A stretch of 64,000 bases of DNA, taken from positions 186,001 to 250,000 of the forward strand of contig RBKR01000016.1 of NCBI GenBank assembly GCA_004835665.1, given 5' to 3'. Below are positions 50,949 to 61,942 of this stretch, in pieces. Position 1 is the first letter of the stretch. Every line of letters starts with the position of its first letter. The position numbers and the translations under genes are program-made. The notes under the pieces are model-generated. The model saw only the letters and a program-made list of their open reading frames with translations. It was not told the DNA's origin and did no database searches. This DNA is from Phoma sp. XZ068. Its lineage: Eukaryota > Ascomycota > Dothideomycetes > Pleosporales > Didymellaceae.

Positions 50949-53226
50949 TCATGACACAGCCATGTCTTGACAAGCTGCGTCCAGCTTGTCTAGCACTTCT
51001 GAGTGCCACTGGAACTCCTTGACACTCCTCCCAAATCTCCGTAGATTCCGCTTGCCGATGGAGATGACCTGCTCCACGTCGTCCGGGAGGAGGTCACGAA
51101 ACTCTGGGCACACGGTGGCTATGCGCAGGATGATGACCATGGTGAATGTACTGGTATTGCGTCAGCTTCAGAGGTTAATTTTGGGCCTGGCCATACTCAC
51201 ACTATCCCGGGTGCAAAGAGACCGGTGACGCTGTTGGTAGGGTCAACGTCGAATACGTGGATGAATCCCCGACACCCCTGGAGACACGGGCGACATCGTT
51301 CCAGAATGGCCTCCCTACAAGGGTGCGTCTGGAAGTGATCCAGATTGAGCAGTACGTACTCGATGAACGGTCGGTGAATAATGTATTGGCCCGCGTAGTA
51401 ACGTCCCTCCAGGCGCAGGACGTTCCAGGGGTTGTTTCCCAGCTCAGACAGCTGCGAGATGCCAGGAGTGTCGGGTGACGAGGCAGTTTCCAAGTGCATG
51501 GGCAGAAACTGGATCTTAAGGAGGAAGTCGGGGAGGGTCCGGTAGATGGCGCCGTGGTAGGACCACAAGTCCTCAGTGATGCGAAGAAGCCAGTTGGCGT
51601 AATTGGCCCGCGTCATCCGGAACTGGTCTTTGCTATCGTATACGACGCTGTTAACGCTGTTGAGGAAGCGCCGGATGGCGGCGTTGGTGCTGATCTGGAA
51701 CGCCACCCGCTCCTCGGTGCGGTCGAAGGACATGGACCCTGGCGTGACGATGTCCGAACCCGGCGTGTTTCCTACCTGTCCCAGCCTGGTGAGCTGTCCT
51801 TTGGTCGGGTAGGGCACCAGGTCTTCATACCGAGCGATGCCCGAAGGGAGCGTGACGGATACTTCAGACACGAAATCGCCCTCAAAGATGAACGCCACCC
51901 AGTATAGCCGTCGGAATGACTCTGGGAAGGCGTCGGGTTGGCTGTTTTCGTTGGAGAGTCTGCATGATGTCAGGAGAGTACGTGGCCGCACAAGGAAAGG
52001 AGGAAGAGATACAATTTTGCGAGTGCCTCGCACTTGACGGCGGCTGCGTGAGCCCAATGAAACGAATCGGCCACTCGGCCCTTAGCTCCCATGTACAGGC
52101 TGAATTAGATTAGCAAGACAGCGATGACATTTTGGGTGGCTGCTCACCTGGCTAGCATGACACACTGCGCCGCCTCGAGGCTGACCTGAGACGAGAGGTA
52201 GCCGAGCAGTAGCTTTGCTTTCTGCCACAGCCGGTCGTCCAGGGTTTGCGGCTGATGATCATGGTCGTCGAGGGGCAGCCCGGACTCGAGGTGTATTCGA
52301 GCCTCCCCACGCCTGACGAAGGAACCGAGACAGAGGACGAGCAGTAGCAAGCCATACTCCGCAGGTGAGACGACGCGACCAAATGGCTCTTGGTTTGGCC
52401 CCAACTCGGAAGAAATCACATTCTCAAGGATGGAAAAGACGTCGCTCAGCGAGAGTAAAGAGAAGAAGACGTTGACTTCTTCAAAGTACGAGTGGATGCA
52501 GTCACGGAGATGGTCTGGGGACTCCATCTCCCCGTGGCGGCCTTGCTCGTGGAAAAGCCTCCAAGATTCGGGCGGCTTGTTTGATAGATCTGGCGAGATT
52601 TGGAAGAATATGTCCGTCGCAGGGGTCCAGGGTATGTCGTTTGAAGGCCTGGCAGGCAGCACGCCCGAGTCTGCAAGCAGCCGCTGGACGACGGGCCAGC
52701 CCAGAACGTGGTTCGCGTTGGCGGTGTGCGAGAGAGGAATGCGAATCTGGCTGTCGCCATCTGGGGCATAATCCTCGGTGGGCGCATCCCTGGACGTCGA
52801 CGATGATGTTGGCTGCCTTGGCTCTACTTCTCTGGGCGGTGGTGGATTGCTGGGCTCGGCTGGGGGCTGACCGGACCGGACCTGCGGCTCCGAAAAGGCA
52901 CTCGAGGAGAAGATGCGGTCCTCAAGGATCTGGATTCTCTCCAACAGGATCTTTGTGTTGTGCTCGATCCGGGGCTGCTGGCTGTCCTTGTAGACACAAT
53001 CGACATCTTGGCCCGTGCACAAACCACACCTCGGCTGCGCCGCGTCGCATCGAGTCTTGCGCTTGCGGCAATTCGTGCATGCTTGCCACACCCGCCGGCG
53101 GCTGGGGAAGTAGTCTGAGACCGCAAAAGAGGTGGGCGATGCTGCGTGGTTCATGGGTGAGACGGGTGCTCGTCTGGGGAGGGATGAAGGGGATAAAATT
53201 AAAGACGAGGCCTGGGCAACTGCCAC
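50949..53226 (-). CDS. Zn2Cys6 binuclear-cluster transcription factor of the GH5/transporter cluster
   Basis: Four exons (52148-53226, 52013-52099, 51201-51959, 50949-51150), with introns of 48, 53 and 50 bp, sum to 709 codons (708 aa). The DNA-binding cluster is canonical: six Cys at about 50-77 in the pattern C-x2-C-x6-C-x6-C-x2-C-x6-C, beginning CTNCRKRKTRC. Next come a linker and short coiled coil (KILLERIQILEDRIF) and the fungal-specific middle homology region (ADSFHWAHAAAVKCEALAKL across introns 1-2, RRLYWVAFIFEGD, YAGQYIIHRPFIEYVLL). Such proteins bind CGG triplets as dimers and regulate adjacent genes. Its gene lies 283 bp downstream of the transporter on the same strand, and the nearby divergent promoter contains repeated CGG/CCG elements. 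A weak extra intron (GTCAAG donor, 64 bp) would replace the last six residues with a longer tail. Confidence 0.88.
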
Positions 53227-53509
53227 CGGTTGCGGACAACCAGCGCCATTGGCCCACTGCGGCGGCCAGCCCCAACCAACTCGAAGTCTGCTCCTATTGT
53301 CGACAAGAACCTTGATTAGTACTATAGTGTCAATCGTTGCCAGGTATTTTTATGGTTAGTTCACGATTGCCTTGATAACTCCTAAAGCCGGATCTTTACA
53401 GCCTAGCCGTTCAGTCGTCGGCCAATTCCTGGTCTGAAGTGTTTGCTTGACCCATTCAAAGACTATTGACGACTATGGGTGCCGAAAAAATGCCCAAGCT
53501 ATGAGCATT

Positions 53510-55432
53510 TCATGCCTTGCGCTCAACGCTCTCGATTTGCTCAACCACGCCCGCATCGACCTTGCCCTCCGAGACCATGACATCCGCAGCTTCCCCATCG
53601 AAAATGACAGCAATCTCTTCCAGAGCCTTTCCTTTAGTCTCGAGGAACCATCCGTATGCGATGAAACTCTCCACGATAAGGATGGCAACGTAAACGAGGT
53701 AGTACTTCCAGCCGATGTCCTGGAGTCCGATAGGCTACGCGATAATATCAGTAAACTGCCGCCCATAGGATCCGCTTCCATGCGTCGAGAAACTTACGTT
53801 GACATATTGGTTGACAAAGACGGCCATTTTTGTTGAGAATACATAGGTCGCCATGCCCTTGGCGCGGATCGAAAATGGCAGGACCTCGACTGAGTACGCA
53901 ACCGGGAGCGGGGAGAATGCGATGCAGTAGAAGAATTGGAAGACAAATATCAAAGCCATTACCGCGATGCCTGCGGCCCTGTCATTCGTCTCAGAAAACC
54001 GCGCCGAGGCGATCGTCCAAGCGGTAAACATGGCCAGCATTCCCAGTGTCGAAACTCTAAAAAGCGGCCGGCGGCCGATCCGTTCTACGAAGAACGCGCT
54101 GGTGAGGGCAAGACCAAAGTTCCAGATATTAATCAAACCGTTGACGAGGGCCTGGGTGTCTTTGTTCGTAATGCCGACAGAGTCCATGATGCGGGAGAGG
54201 TCTATGAGTGGCGACGGTCAGTCACCCAACTGGCAGGCCAAACAAACTCCTCAGGACAGGGGGATAACTTACAGTACGCGACCAAGCCGTTGCCACTCCA
54301 CTGGCTCATGAAACCCATGCAGAGGACGAGGAACATGCGATAGCGGTTTCCACGGGTACTGACCATGGACTTCCAAGTTGTCGTGCCGGAGACTGACGAA
54401 TATCAGTTGCACATCCAGAAACCGGGATGGAGTGCAATACATACGTTTCTCGTTATCAATGGCGTTGCGGATTTCCTCGTACTCGAGCCTGACGAGCTCG
54501 GTCTCTTTGCCTTCCCCATGATATTGCTTCAGGGCAGCCAGCGCCTCCTCGTCACGGTCCTTGGAGATCAACCAGCGCGGAGATTCGGGGAGGAGCCAGA
54601 TGGTGGACAGTTGGAGGAGACTGGGTCCCATCTGGAGCAATGAGGGAATTCTCCAGGACCAGGTGCTCGGGATTCGCCGCGTGCCGTACGTGATCCAGGC
54701 AGCGGCGATACTACCAACGAACCAGCTATCATCCCGTGTTAGCTGTTTTTCCTTTTGATCTTTCTGAAACTCCGAGCTCAGCGGCTTACCAGGTGTTGCA
54801 GATGGCCGTGACCGTGACTCTGTCTTTAGGATGGGATAGCTCACTGACCAGGCTAGGTGCGGATGTGGTAGCGAAGGACAGACCGAAGCCAAGGATGAAT
54901 CTGCTGGCGACAAACATGGCGAAGTTGACGCTCTCGCCTGTCACACCAAGTCAGTTTGGATCAGTCATCCAGGCTTTTGAGAGGGGTACTCACACTGCAT
55001 GATGGCACCTATAATCATGATGATGCTGCCCGTGGTGATTCCCCACCGTCTGCCGTACTTGTCCGCAACCCAGGGCGCGATGGGGGTGGAGCAGATGCTG
55101 CCCAGCGACATGATGGCGCTCATCAGCCCCAGTGATGCCCCACGGGGATTTCCGAAGAAATCGTCCCAGTAGGACACTGTCTGGAGCGAGTTCATCATGC
55201 TCCCATCGAAACCAGATGTGGCATAGGATACGACAGCGGCTGGGAAGAGAAGGAAGTAGAGGCGCCGGCGTGCGGCGGAGCGAAACCAGATAGGGGCTTC
55301 GCCAGCAAGCTGGGTCATGCGACTCGGTTGACTGGCATCGTAAGTACCTCTCTCGGAATCCCCCTGCTTCCGAGCCAGGCGTGTGGCCTGGTCCTGGCGA
55401 GGTGCTGGGAGTCTCTGGCGGAGAGCATTCAT
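53510..55432 (-). CDS. MFS sugar transporter (fungal hexose/disaccharide permease type)
   Basis: Six exons (54994-55432, 54790-54937, 54445-54725, 54273-54392, 53798-54201, 53510-53734) with introns of 52-71 bp, all in phase, encode 538 aa. The sugar-porter signatures are present: GFDGSMMNSLQ in TM1, DKYGRRWGI after TM2, PESPRWLISKDRDEEAL before the central loop, ERIGRRPLF in the second half, and FLETKGKALEEIA after TM12 (PETKG variant). Twelve membrane helices are expected. It lacks a signal peptide, as usual. It is transcribed divergently from the GH5 gene, with a TATA-like element 126 bp upstream, and precedes the regulator gene on the same strand. It probably imports the sugar or glycoside that the GH5 enzyme processes; specificity cannot be read from the sequence. 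Confidence 0.9.
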
Positions 55433-55557
55433 GTTTGGAGATATTCAAAGGTGCCGTCCAGATTCGAGGAGCAGAGCGAGGGATATATGGAGGTTTATAG
55501 AATATCAGGGCAGTGATGAATAGGCTCTGAAGATACCATCGGAGGGGACCTTGCGCT

Positions 55558-55564
55558 CTTTATA
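55558..55564 (-). promoter_or_regulatory. TATA-box-like element of the transporter gene
   Basis: TATAAAG on the minus strand, 126 bp upstream of the transporter ATG at 55432. Support is positional only. Confidence 0.5.
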
Positions 55565-55963
55565 TCTACGAAGAGTTAAGTTTTGCCAGAGTTGTCCCAA
55601 TGGAATGGTGTTCTGGAGCCGGCTAAGTTCTGGATAACCGATTCGAGACTGATGGAAGGCCGACTCGCTCATCTCCCCAGAACAAGCACTTTGGAGAGTA
55701 ATTCCTAGCTTCAAGAAGGCGGGTTACATGGCGTTGGCTAATAAGACCGACACAATAGGAAGAGGACCCGACAGGCTGGGGAAGGACTCCACGGGAAAAC
55801 TGGGAGATGTTGTGCGTGAGGATGCCCCATGGGGAACTCTTCTGACCGGGGTACCTGTGAAATCTGAATGTCTGGCCGACATCCTTGGCTCGGCGCCGCC
55901 ACCTATTGGCCAGTCCCTGGCGTTTCGCGGCTTCAAAACGGGGCAATGAGGTGGATCCTAGAA

Positions 55964-55988
55964 CGGGGCATCTAAATGCTTCCCCCGA
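55964..55988. promoter_or_regulatory. Candidate Zn2Cys6 operator, copy 1
   Basis: A 25-bp unit starting CGGGGCATCTA and ending ATGCTTCCCCCGA. It is an imperfect palindrome: CGGGG pairs with CCCCG and GCAT with ATGC. It differs from copy 2 by a single base at the centre (A versus T). Confidence 0.6.
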
Positions 55989-56012
55989 GACCCACTTTTC
56001 AAACGGTGGACT

Positions 56013-56037
56013 CGGGGCATCTTAATGCTTCCCCCGA
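56013..56037. promoter_or_regulatory. Candidate Zn2Cys6 operator, copy 2
   Basis: A 25-bp unit starting CGGGGCATCTT and ending ATGCTTCCCCCGA, beginning 49 bp after copy 1. It has the same CGG...CCG inverted ends expected for a binuclear-cluster dimer site. Confidence 0.6.
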
Positions 56038-56383
56038 ACTACCTACGCCACTTTTCCAGGCGCGAATTATAGGGAGGTGGTGATAGTGCGACAGAGTAAT
56101 GTGTTCAAGATCGTCATCGCATGCGGCCGAATGGCTCGCTAAGCATCCTAGCTACCAATCCTATTGGGGAAAGCAGCTGCCGACCTCAGGACCTCCCTAT
56201 GGTCCACCATGTATTCGCAGCCCGAGCCCCTCTGCGTTTGCATGGGAGGGTGCGGCTGTATAACCGGGCTCGTGTATTTAGGATCACTTGATCCTCTCAT
56301 TATCTTCTATGACGCACCAGGTACAAAACGCCCCTTCGCTGCCTCCACCATTTCTCAGCTGCACACCACCTCATTTATTCGAC

Positions 56384-58204
56384 ATGGTAACTGGGATTCT
56401 TAAAACCTCTGGCACACGCATCGTGGATGCTAACGGCCAAGATGTTCTCCTAAGAGGGGTATGTGACTCCCATCTCACGCACCTAAATGTGCTGGCCTTA
56501 GAGCTTTAGCTGACCAGACCAGACAACCCTTGGCGGCTGGATGCTGATGGAAAATTTCATCAACGGCTTCCCTGGCCGCGAGCACCAGATTCGCGCGGCA
56601 CTACTCAAGGTACTGGGCAAGGAAAAGTATGACTTCTTCTTTGACCGCTTCCTGGAGTACTTCTTCACGGACAAGGACGGCGAATTCCTGGCCTCTCTGG
56701 GTTTCAACTGCCTGCGCCTCTCATTCAACTACCGCCACTTCGAGGACGACATGGATCCTTTTGTGATCAAGGAGGGTGGTTTCAAACACCTAGATAGAGC
56801 GATTGAGATTGTAAGCATGTCCCACAACGACAAGGCTGGTCTTGCGTTCTCCCGGCTGACAACATCTACGCAGTGCTCGAGACACAAGATCTACACAATC
56901 CTCGACCTCCACTCAGCCCCCGGTGGTCAAAATCAGGACTGGCACTCCGACAATCCCACCGGCTATGCTGCCTTCTGGGACCACAAACACTTCCAAGATC
57001 GCGTCATCAATTTGTGGCGGGCCATTGCGGAACGATACAAAGGCAATCCCTGGGTGGCTGGCTTCAACCCCCTCAACGAACCTGCCGACGACCAGTGGAC
57101 GCGGTTGCTTTCCTTTTACGACAGGATTGTACCGGCCATTCGCGAAATCGACCCGGACCACATTCTCTTCCTTGAGGGCAACACATTCAGCATGGACTTT
57201 ACCGGCTTCACAGGGACGTTCCCCAACTCAGTATACGCCATTCATGACTACTGCGGTTTTGGCTTCCCGAACCGCATCGGCAGGTATCAGGGCCAGAAAG
57301 AGCAGGACGAATACATTCGGCGGATGTACGACCGCAAAGCCGCATTCATGAAGGAGCATAACGTGCCAGTCTGGAATGGTATGTACCTTCAGCGGCAGCT
57401 TGAGTAAAAGCACAACAGCTAATATAAATATCAAGGTGAATTTGGGCCCATCTACGAGAAAGAGGAATACAACCCCGATTGGGAAGTCCACAACGACGAG
57501 AGGTACAACATGCTCGATAAGCAGATGGCCATCTATACTTCAGAAAGCATTGGTAGGTTCCTTCATGGCTCACACCTGAAAGCCTCGACTGACTCCCACT
57601 TGCAGCCTGGAGCATCTGGTGCTACAAAGACATCAACGTCATGGGTCTTGCCCATGTCTCCCCAGACTCACCTTGGCTCAAGCTCTTGGGCCCCATGATC
57701 CGCAAGAAGCGCAATCTGGCCGTCGACTCATGGGCATACGATGACGCGCATCTGCAAGAGGGCCTCTTCGGACCGCTGCACCAGTGGTTCGAGGACAATA
57801 TTCCGGCAGAGTACAGCAAGAAGTACCCGTGGCAGTGGCGCATGCATATGCACGTGTTCCGCGGAATTCGCGGCATCACCATGGCCGAGTACATGATCCC
57901 TGAGTGGGCCGACAATTTTAAGGATAAGACGTTTGAAGAGCTCGACGAGCTAGCAGCAAGCTGGAAGATCGAGAACTGCGTCCAGCGGGAGCGACTGAAC
58001 GAGCTGCTATCGTTCTATGCTCCGATGCGGGCCGACGATCAGAGGCTTGAGGGCAAGGTGATTCCGTCTGCTGTGGAGGAGGCGACCCGGCCAAGCGAGG
58101 TCAAGGACTCCGTCTCAGGCGTTGGCGTCTTTGAGTTGTCGCCGGACGAGAAGGAGAAGAAGAAGATGGAGACGGTCGTGCTCCAGCCTATTGCGGTGGC
58201 ATGA
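56384..58204 (+). CDS. Intracellular GH5 glycoside hydrolase
   Basis: Five exons (56384-56458, 56523-56810, 56874-57378, 57436-57552, 57606-58204) with introns of 64, 63, 57 and 53 bp sum to 528 codons (527 aa). The clan GH-A barrel has its retaining-mechanism pair: acid/base Glu in NPLNEPADDQW (about 190) and nucleophile Glu in VPVWNGEFGPIY (about 291), completed by the third splice. Other conserved parts are LGGWMLMENFINGFPG near the start, FNCLRLSFNYRHFED, YTILDLHSAPGGQNQDWHSD and AWSIWCYKDINVMG. There is no signal peptide, so it acts in the cytosol, unlike most wall-degrading GH5 enzymes. Relatives are annotated as beta-glucosidase- or exo-glucanase-like; a glycolipid or imported glycoside substrate is possible. 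Intron 2 is in frame, so its retention would still give an open frame. Confidence 0.9.
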
Positions 58205-58498
58205 ATGGGGCGAGCCTAATAGCACCTGATTTTAGCGTACCTGATTTACAGAACAAGCGGTCGTATTGTGAGAACCATGAAAATCGGGACTTGGTATAAG
58301 ACCGCAAGAGTGTGAACCCCAACGCTGGAGTCGCGGAGAGGGTTCTTGTGGATGGGACGGTCTTGGATCGGCAAGAGGTTTGGGGCTGAGTCCAATGCAA
58401 TCTGAGTGAATAGACTCAAAACTTCAGCCTTGTGGATAGCACGGGCCAACAGACAAGCAGTCAAGGCTTCTCAAAGAACCTAGATATTCTTTTTAGAC

Positions 58499-59590
58499 GT
58501 GATACTTGCACAAACAATAACGCCACCATCCAAGGACCCGATAGCTAGGGCATCGTATCAGACGATTGCCTTTGAGTCCGCTTGCGTTGACGTAACTGCG
58601 GAAGTCGAGCCTGCTGGAGACGACAGTATCCCAGATGCATGTTCCATCCCCAAATTTGGTGTACGTACTATGTGGGCTTCGTCCGTCAGGCCAATATTGA
58701 CTATGAGCGACATCAACGGCACATACTTTCCGGCATATTGGATGGGAAAAGGCGTGAGAAGCTCGCTGATTAGCTTTGTCATTATATCCCTCAACCGCAA
58801 TGAGAGCTACTATGATACCCACACTGAACTCACAGGTACCGGCTGTTGGACACCGTTTGCTGCAGAATGCAGAGTATGGCCAGCGCTTCGCACCGTTGAA
58901 AGCCGCATCGAGCTCTCAGAACCGACCAAAATACTACAAAGAACTGAACCATTGAATCTGCACTACGACCCGAAAAACTACCTGCTCGAGAATGATTGCT
59001 ATCAGTTCCTTCGCAAGTCTTGCGTAACGGCACTTGCAAATTATGCTCCAAATCCAACAAATTCGCCCCGTCAACACCAGTAGTTATATACTATAGCACA
59101 CTTTGGCGATGACGCCACCAATGGCAAAGTAACCTCTGAGAATATCTCGTGTGTTGCAGATGCCTGTGTCTGGAGTATCGATATACGCTCAGCATCTGTA
59201 TTCACAGACTATGGCTTTAAGTTGATCTCTAACCAAAGTGTTACATCCCACGGTGGTGTTCTCAATATCGCATACGGCAAAATCTGGATCAAGTCCTTAT
59301 ATGACGAGGCTAGTGCGAACTCCTCTAGAGTCGTAGGGTACGCAGGACGTATTTTGCGCTCATTGAGTACCCACACCCGGCTGCTCAGCTCGCTTAGAAA
59401 TCCAAAATCAGGATTTGAAAGAGGTATCGCTATTAGGACTGAAGCATGTATCCAGATTCGGTGGGCCTCGATATCTTTCCCAACGAGCCTGGTTGAATTA
59501 TTCACAATACAGCACCCTAAGGCTCGACCTCCACGTCTACAACACCACCCTCGACCACTCAAACAACAGGCACAACGCCAAGGAGAGTAG
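58499..59590 (+). pseudogene. Decayed membrane-protein gene (DUF3176-like)
   Basis: Frame 2 is open for 364 codons except for one TAG at 59081. The first part includes GCWTPFAAECRVWPALRTVE and NDCYQFLRKSCVTALANY; the second includes NISCVADACVWSIDIRSASV and, near the end, AIRTEACIQIRWASISFPTS, which resembles the pre-membrane segment of large fungal DUF3176-type proteins, where a final TM helix follows. Here that helix is poor. The N-terminal membrane segments of such proteins are missing, and there is no good start codon. The TAG could derive from CAG. I read this as a degraded 3' half of such a gene; family placement is tentative. Confidence 0.45.
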
Positions 59591-60175
59591 TATTTCCAAT
59601 AGAAGCTTGTAGTTAATAGGTAGATTCGGGCTAAGTGTCAGGCTTGCCTACTTCCCGTCGTTAGTATACCTGGACAAAAGGGTGTGCTTACTTACCTAGG
59701 CACATTCAATCAATGCGTATGAGCTCTCTTCTTCAGATCGAGAGCTGAAACATGGTTCGATGTAACGCTTGCAAGCTCGTCTGGAAACCCCCCCCCCCCC
59801 ACCTGTTTTTTTTTTCAACAATCAACCAACCTGTCTCAAGGCCACTGCCTTTACGCTCAGTACATTGATTTTCCATCAGCCGAGCTACTAAACCATGGCA
59901 TTCGTCCAGCTACAGGTGCGCTCCCTTGGCCATAACGCTTCAAATGGACTGTCAGCTGCTCTGGTGACTACAGGTGGACGTGTGGAGCGTTGCTGTTGCA
60001 ATCGTAGGATGTGTCAGAGGCACTCGATTTCCGACAAAAATCTGTATTACCGCGGTATCGAGCGCGGTCCAGGAAACGTTTCAAGCAACGGCAGGGAACA
60101 ATCAAAACACAAGAATGAGCCGGACGCTCATTCACAGCTCAAACAAAAGCATTTATACATACATCTAGATGTGTC
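59591..60175. other. Intergenic region with homopolymer runs
   Basis: About 585 bp between the decayed gene and ARG7. Contains C13 (59788-59800) closely followed by T10 (59806-59815). No gene is recognised. Confidence 0.5.
59788..59815. repeat. Poly-C / poly-T homopolymer pair
   Basis: Thirteen C, then ACCTG, then ten T. Likely length-variable and error-prone in sequencing. Confidence 0.9.
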
Positions 60176-61570
60176 TTATGTCCTGTAGTCCCCGTTGATG
60201 GTAACATACTCATGCGAGAAATCGCACGTCCAAAACACGGCCTCCTCATTATACTTCCCCTCGCTCAACTGCACCTTGATTTCCAAATCCTCTGCCTCTA
60301 GAATCTTCGCCGCACGCTCCTCATCGACCTGCTCTGGCTCGCCCCTCACAAGCAACTTCAGTTCCTCACTTCCATCAGAGGGAATGAAGCTCACGCTCGT
60401 CTCCTCGGGAATGACACCTTCGACGTTCTCTGCGTACCCGGTGGCGCAGAGGATACGGCCCCAGTTTGCGTCCTTTCCATACAGAGCGGTCTTGACGAGA
60501 GGGGAGCGTGCGATGGTTGATGCAACGCGGTGTGCGTCTTTGTAGGTCGCAGCGTTGGTGACGCGGATGGTGACGAACTTTGTCGCGCCCTCGCCATCGC
60601 GAACAACGAGCTTGGCAAGGTCGATCGAAAATTCAGTAAGTGTCTTTTGGAAAGCGTCGAAGTCAGCGGACGAGGTGGAGGAGATGGGCTTGCCGCCGGC
60701 GGCGCCGTTGGCGAGGATGGCGACGGTGTCGTTGGTGGATGTGTCACCGTCGATGGAGATGCTGTTGAAGGACTTGGTCATGGCGGATGTGAGTGCTGTT
60801 TGCAGAGGGCCGGCAGCGACGGGGGCGTCAGTGCAGATTACGCCCAACAGGGTGGCCATGTTGGGGTGGATCATGCCTGCTCCCTTGGTCATGCCGGCGA
60901 TGTGGTATTCTTCCTGGCTGCTGGGCAGCGTGAAGGTCTTCGACACAAGCTTAGGGAATGTGTCGGTCGTGCAGATAGCTTTGGCAGTACCCAACCAGTG
61001 CTCATGTGTGCCTCCAAGGTTGTAGTATGCGGTGGGGATCTTGGACACGATCTTTTGAATGGGCAGTCGCTGGCCGATGACGCCGGTGCTCATGACGATG
61101 CTCCGGCTTTGGCCATCATCTTCACCGTTGCTGTCATCAATGAAGGCCTTGTCGGTCTCCTTGCCCATCAATGTAGCATCCTCAATTCCGCCTTTCCCTG
61201 TGACAGCATTCGCGCAACCACTGTTGATGATGACGGACCTGATACCCTCACCCTTCCTGCTCTTCAGCAAATTCCGGCTCACTGTGACTGGGGCAGCTTG
61301 GAACTTGTTGGTTGTGAACACTGCAGCACCGGCGCATGGTGAATCGGAGGCAAGGAGTGCAAGGTCGTCGAAGCGCGTGTTTGAAGCCTTCACACCGACA
61401 TGTGCGCTTCCAGCCTTGAAGCCTAGCGGGTATGTGCCGGACGTCGGGACGTACTTCTTCTTCGCAGCAGGAATTGCACCGTCACCAGGCGCTGCGTAGC
61501 TTCGTGTTTGCGATGCGAAGATGCGGTTGGTACGGGCGAGGAAGCGGGGGTTGGGGCGTGCGAGGGACAT
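60176..61570 (-). CDS. ARG7: Mitochondrial glutamate N-acetyltransferase / ornithine acetyltransferase (ArgJ)
   Basis: A 464-aa single-exon enzyme of the acetylated arginine pathway. It moves acetyl from N-acetylornithine to glutamate, and in bifunctional forms also makes acetylglutamate from acetyl-CoA, in the mitochondrial matrix. The N-terminus (MSLARPNPRFLARTNRIFAS) is basic and Arg/Ser/Ala-rich, a typical presequence. Hallmarks are NSGCANAVTGKGG, MSTGVIGQRLP, and the self-cleavage site KGAGMIHPNMATLLGVI, where the Thr at about 239 becomes the beta-subunit N-terminal nucleophile. Later come DGDTSTNDT, RDGEGATKF and KDANWGRILCATGYA. It ends in DYRT. Length fits fungal ArgJ proteins. Confidence 0.96.
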   Translation of the reverse strand: MSLARPNPRFLARTNRIFASQTRSYAAPGDGAIPAAKKKYVPTSGTYPLGFKAGSAHVGVKASNTRFDDLALLASDSPCAGAAVFTTNKFQAAPVTVSRNLLKSRKGEGIRSVIINSGCANAVTGKGGIEDATLMGKETDKAFIDDSNGEDDGQSRSIVMSTGVIGQRLPIQKIVSKIPTAYYNLGGTHEHWLGTAKAICTTDTFPKLVSKTFTLPSSQEEYHIAGMTKGAGMIHPNMATLLGVICTDAPVAAGPLQTALTSAMTKSFNSISIDGDTSTNDTVAILANGAAGGKPISSTSSADFDAFQKTLTEFSIDLAKLVVRDGEGATKFVTIRVTNAATYKDAHRVASTIARSPLVKTALYGKDANWGRILCATGYAENVEGVIPEETSVSFIPSDGSEELKLLVRGEPEQVDEERAAKILEAEDLEIKVQLSEGKYNEEAVFWTCDFSHEYVTINGDYRT

Positions 61571-61942
61571 GATGAACGCAGCAAGCGGCGAGCTTCGCTA
61601 CCCAAGTACTCAGGGGTATATAGCTGTTATGTTGTAAGCACAATTGCTGTATTTGAAAGAAATCCGCGCAGTCGCAAATGACGCAGAACCTCGATAGCTT
61701 CAACAGCTCCTAAAAACCCACTTCTCGTGACTCAATGACAATAAAACCATGACAACATACCTTTAAGCTACTTTTGTATACACAGTCTGTCTAATGACAA
61801 CTCACACCCTACAGTGAACCCTGATACTAGAATGACTGTTTCCAGAATTCCCGCGTCAAACCAAACGACGCAGCTCTCTCGACGGCCGCTATCGGGCCCC
61901 ACGATAACCAGCCACCATGCCCTTCCCGACCTAGCCCCATAG
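61571..61942. other. Intergenic region
   Basis: The ARG7 upstream flank and the 3' flank of the small membrane-protein gene. Nothing else is recognised. Confidence 0.45.

Larger units (their letters stand above)
55433..56383. promoter_or_regulatory. Divergent promoter of transporter and GH5 genes
   Basis: A 951-bp head-to-head spacer. It contains a TATA-like element for the transporter (55558-55564), two near-identical 25-bp CGG...CCG repeats (55964-55988 and 56013-56037) and a third half copy starting at 55939. No gene lies inside. The arrangement suggests shared, regulator-dependent control of both genes. Confidence 0.7.
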
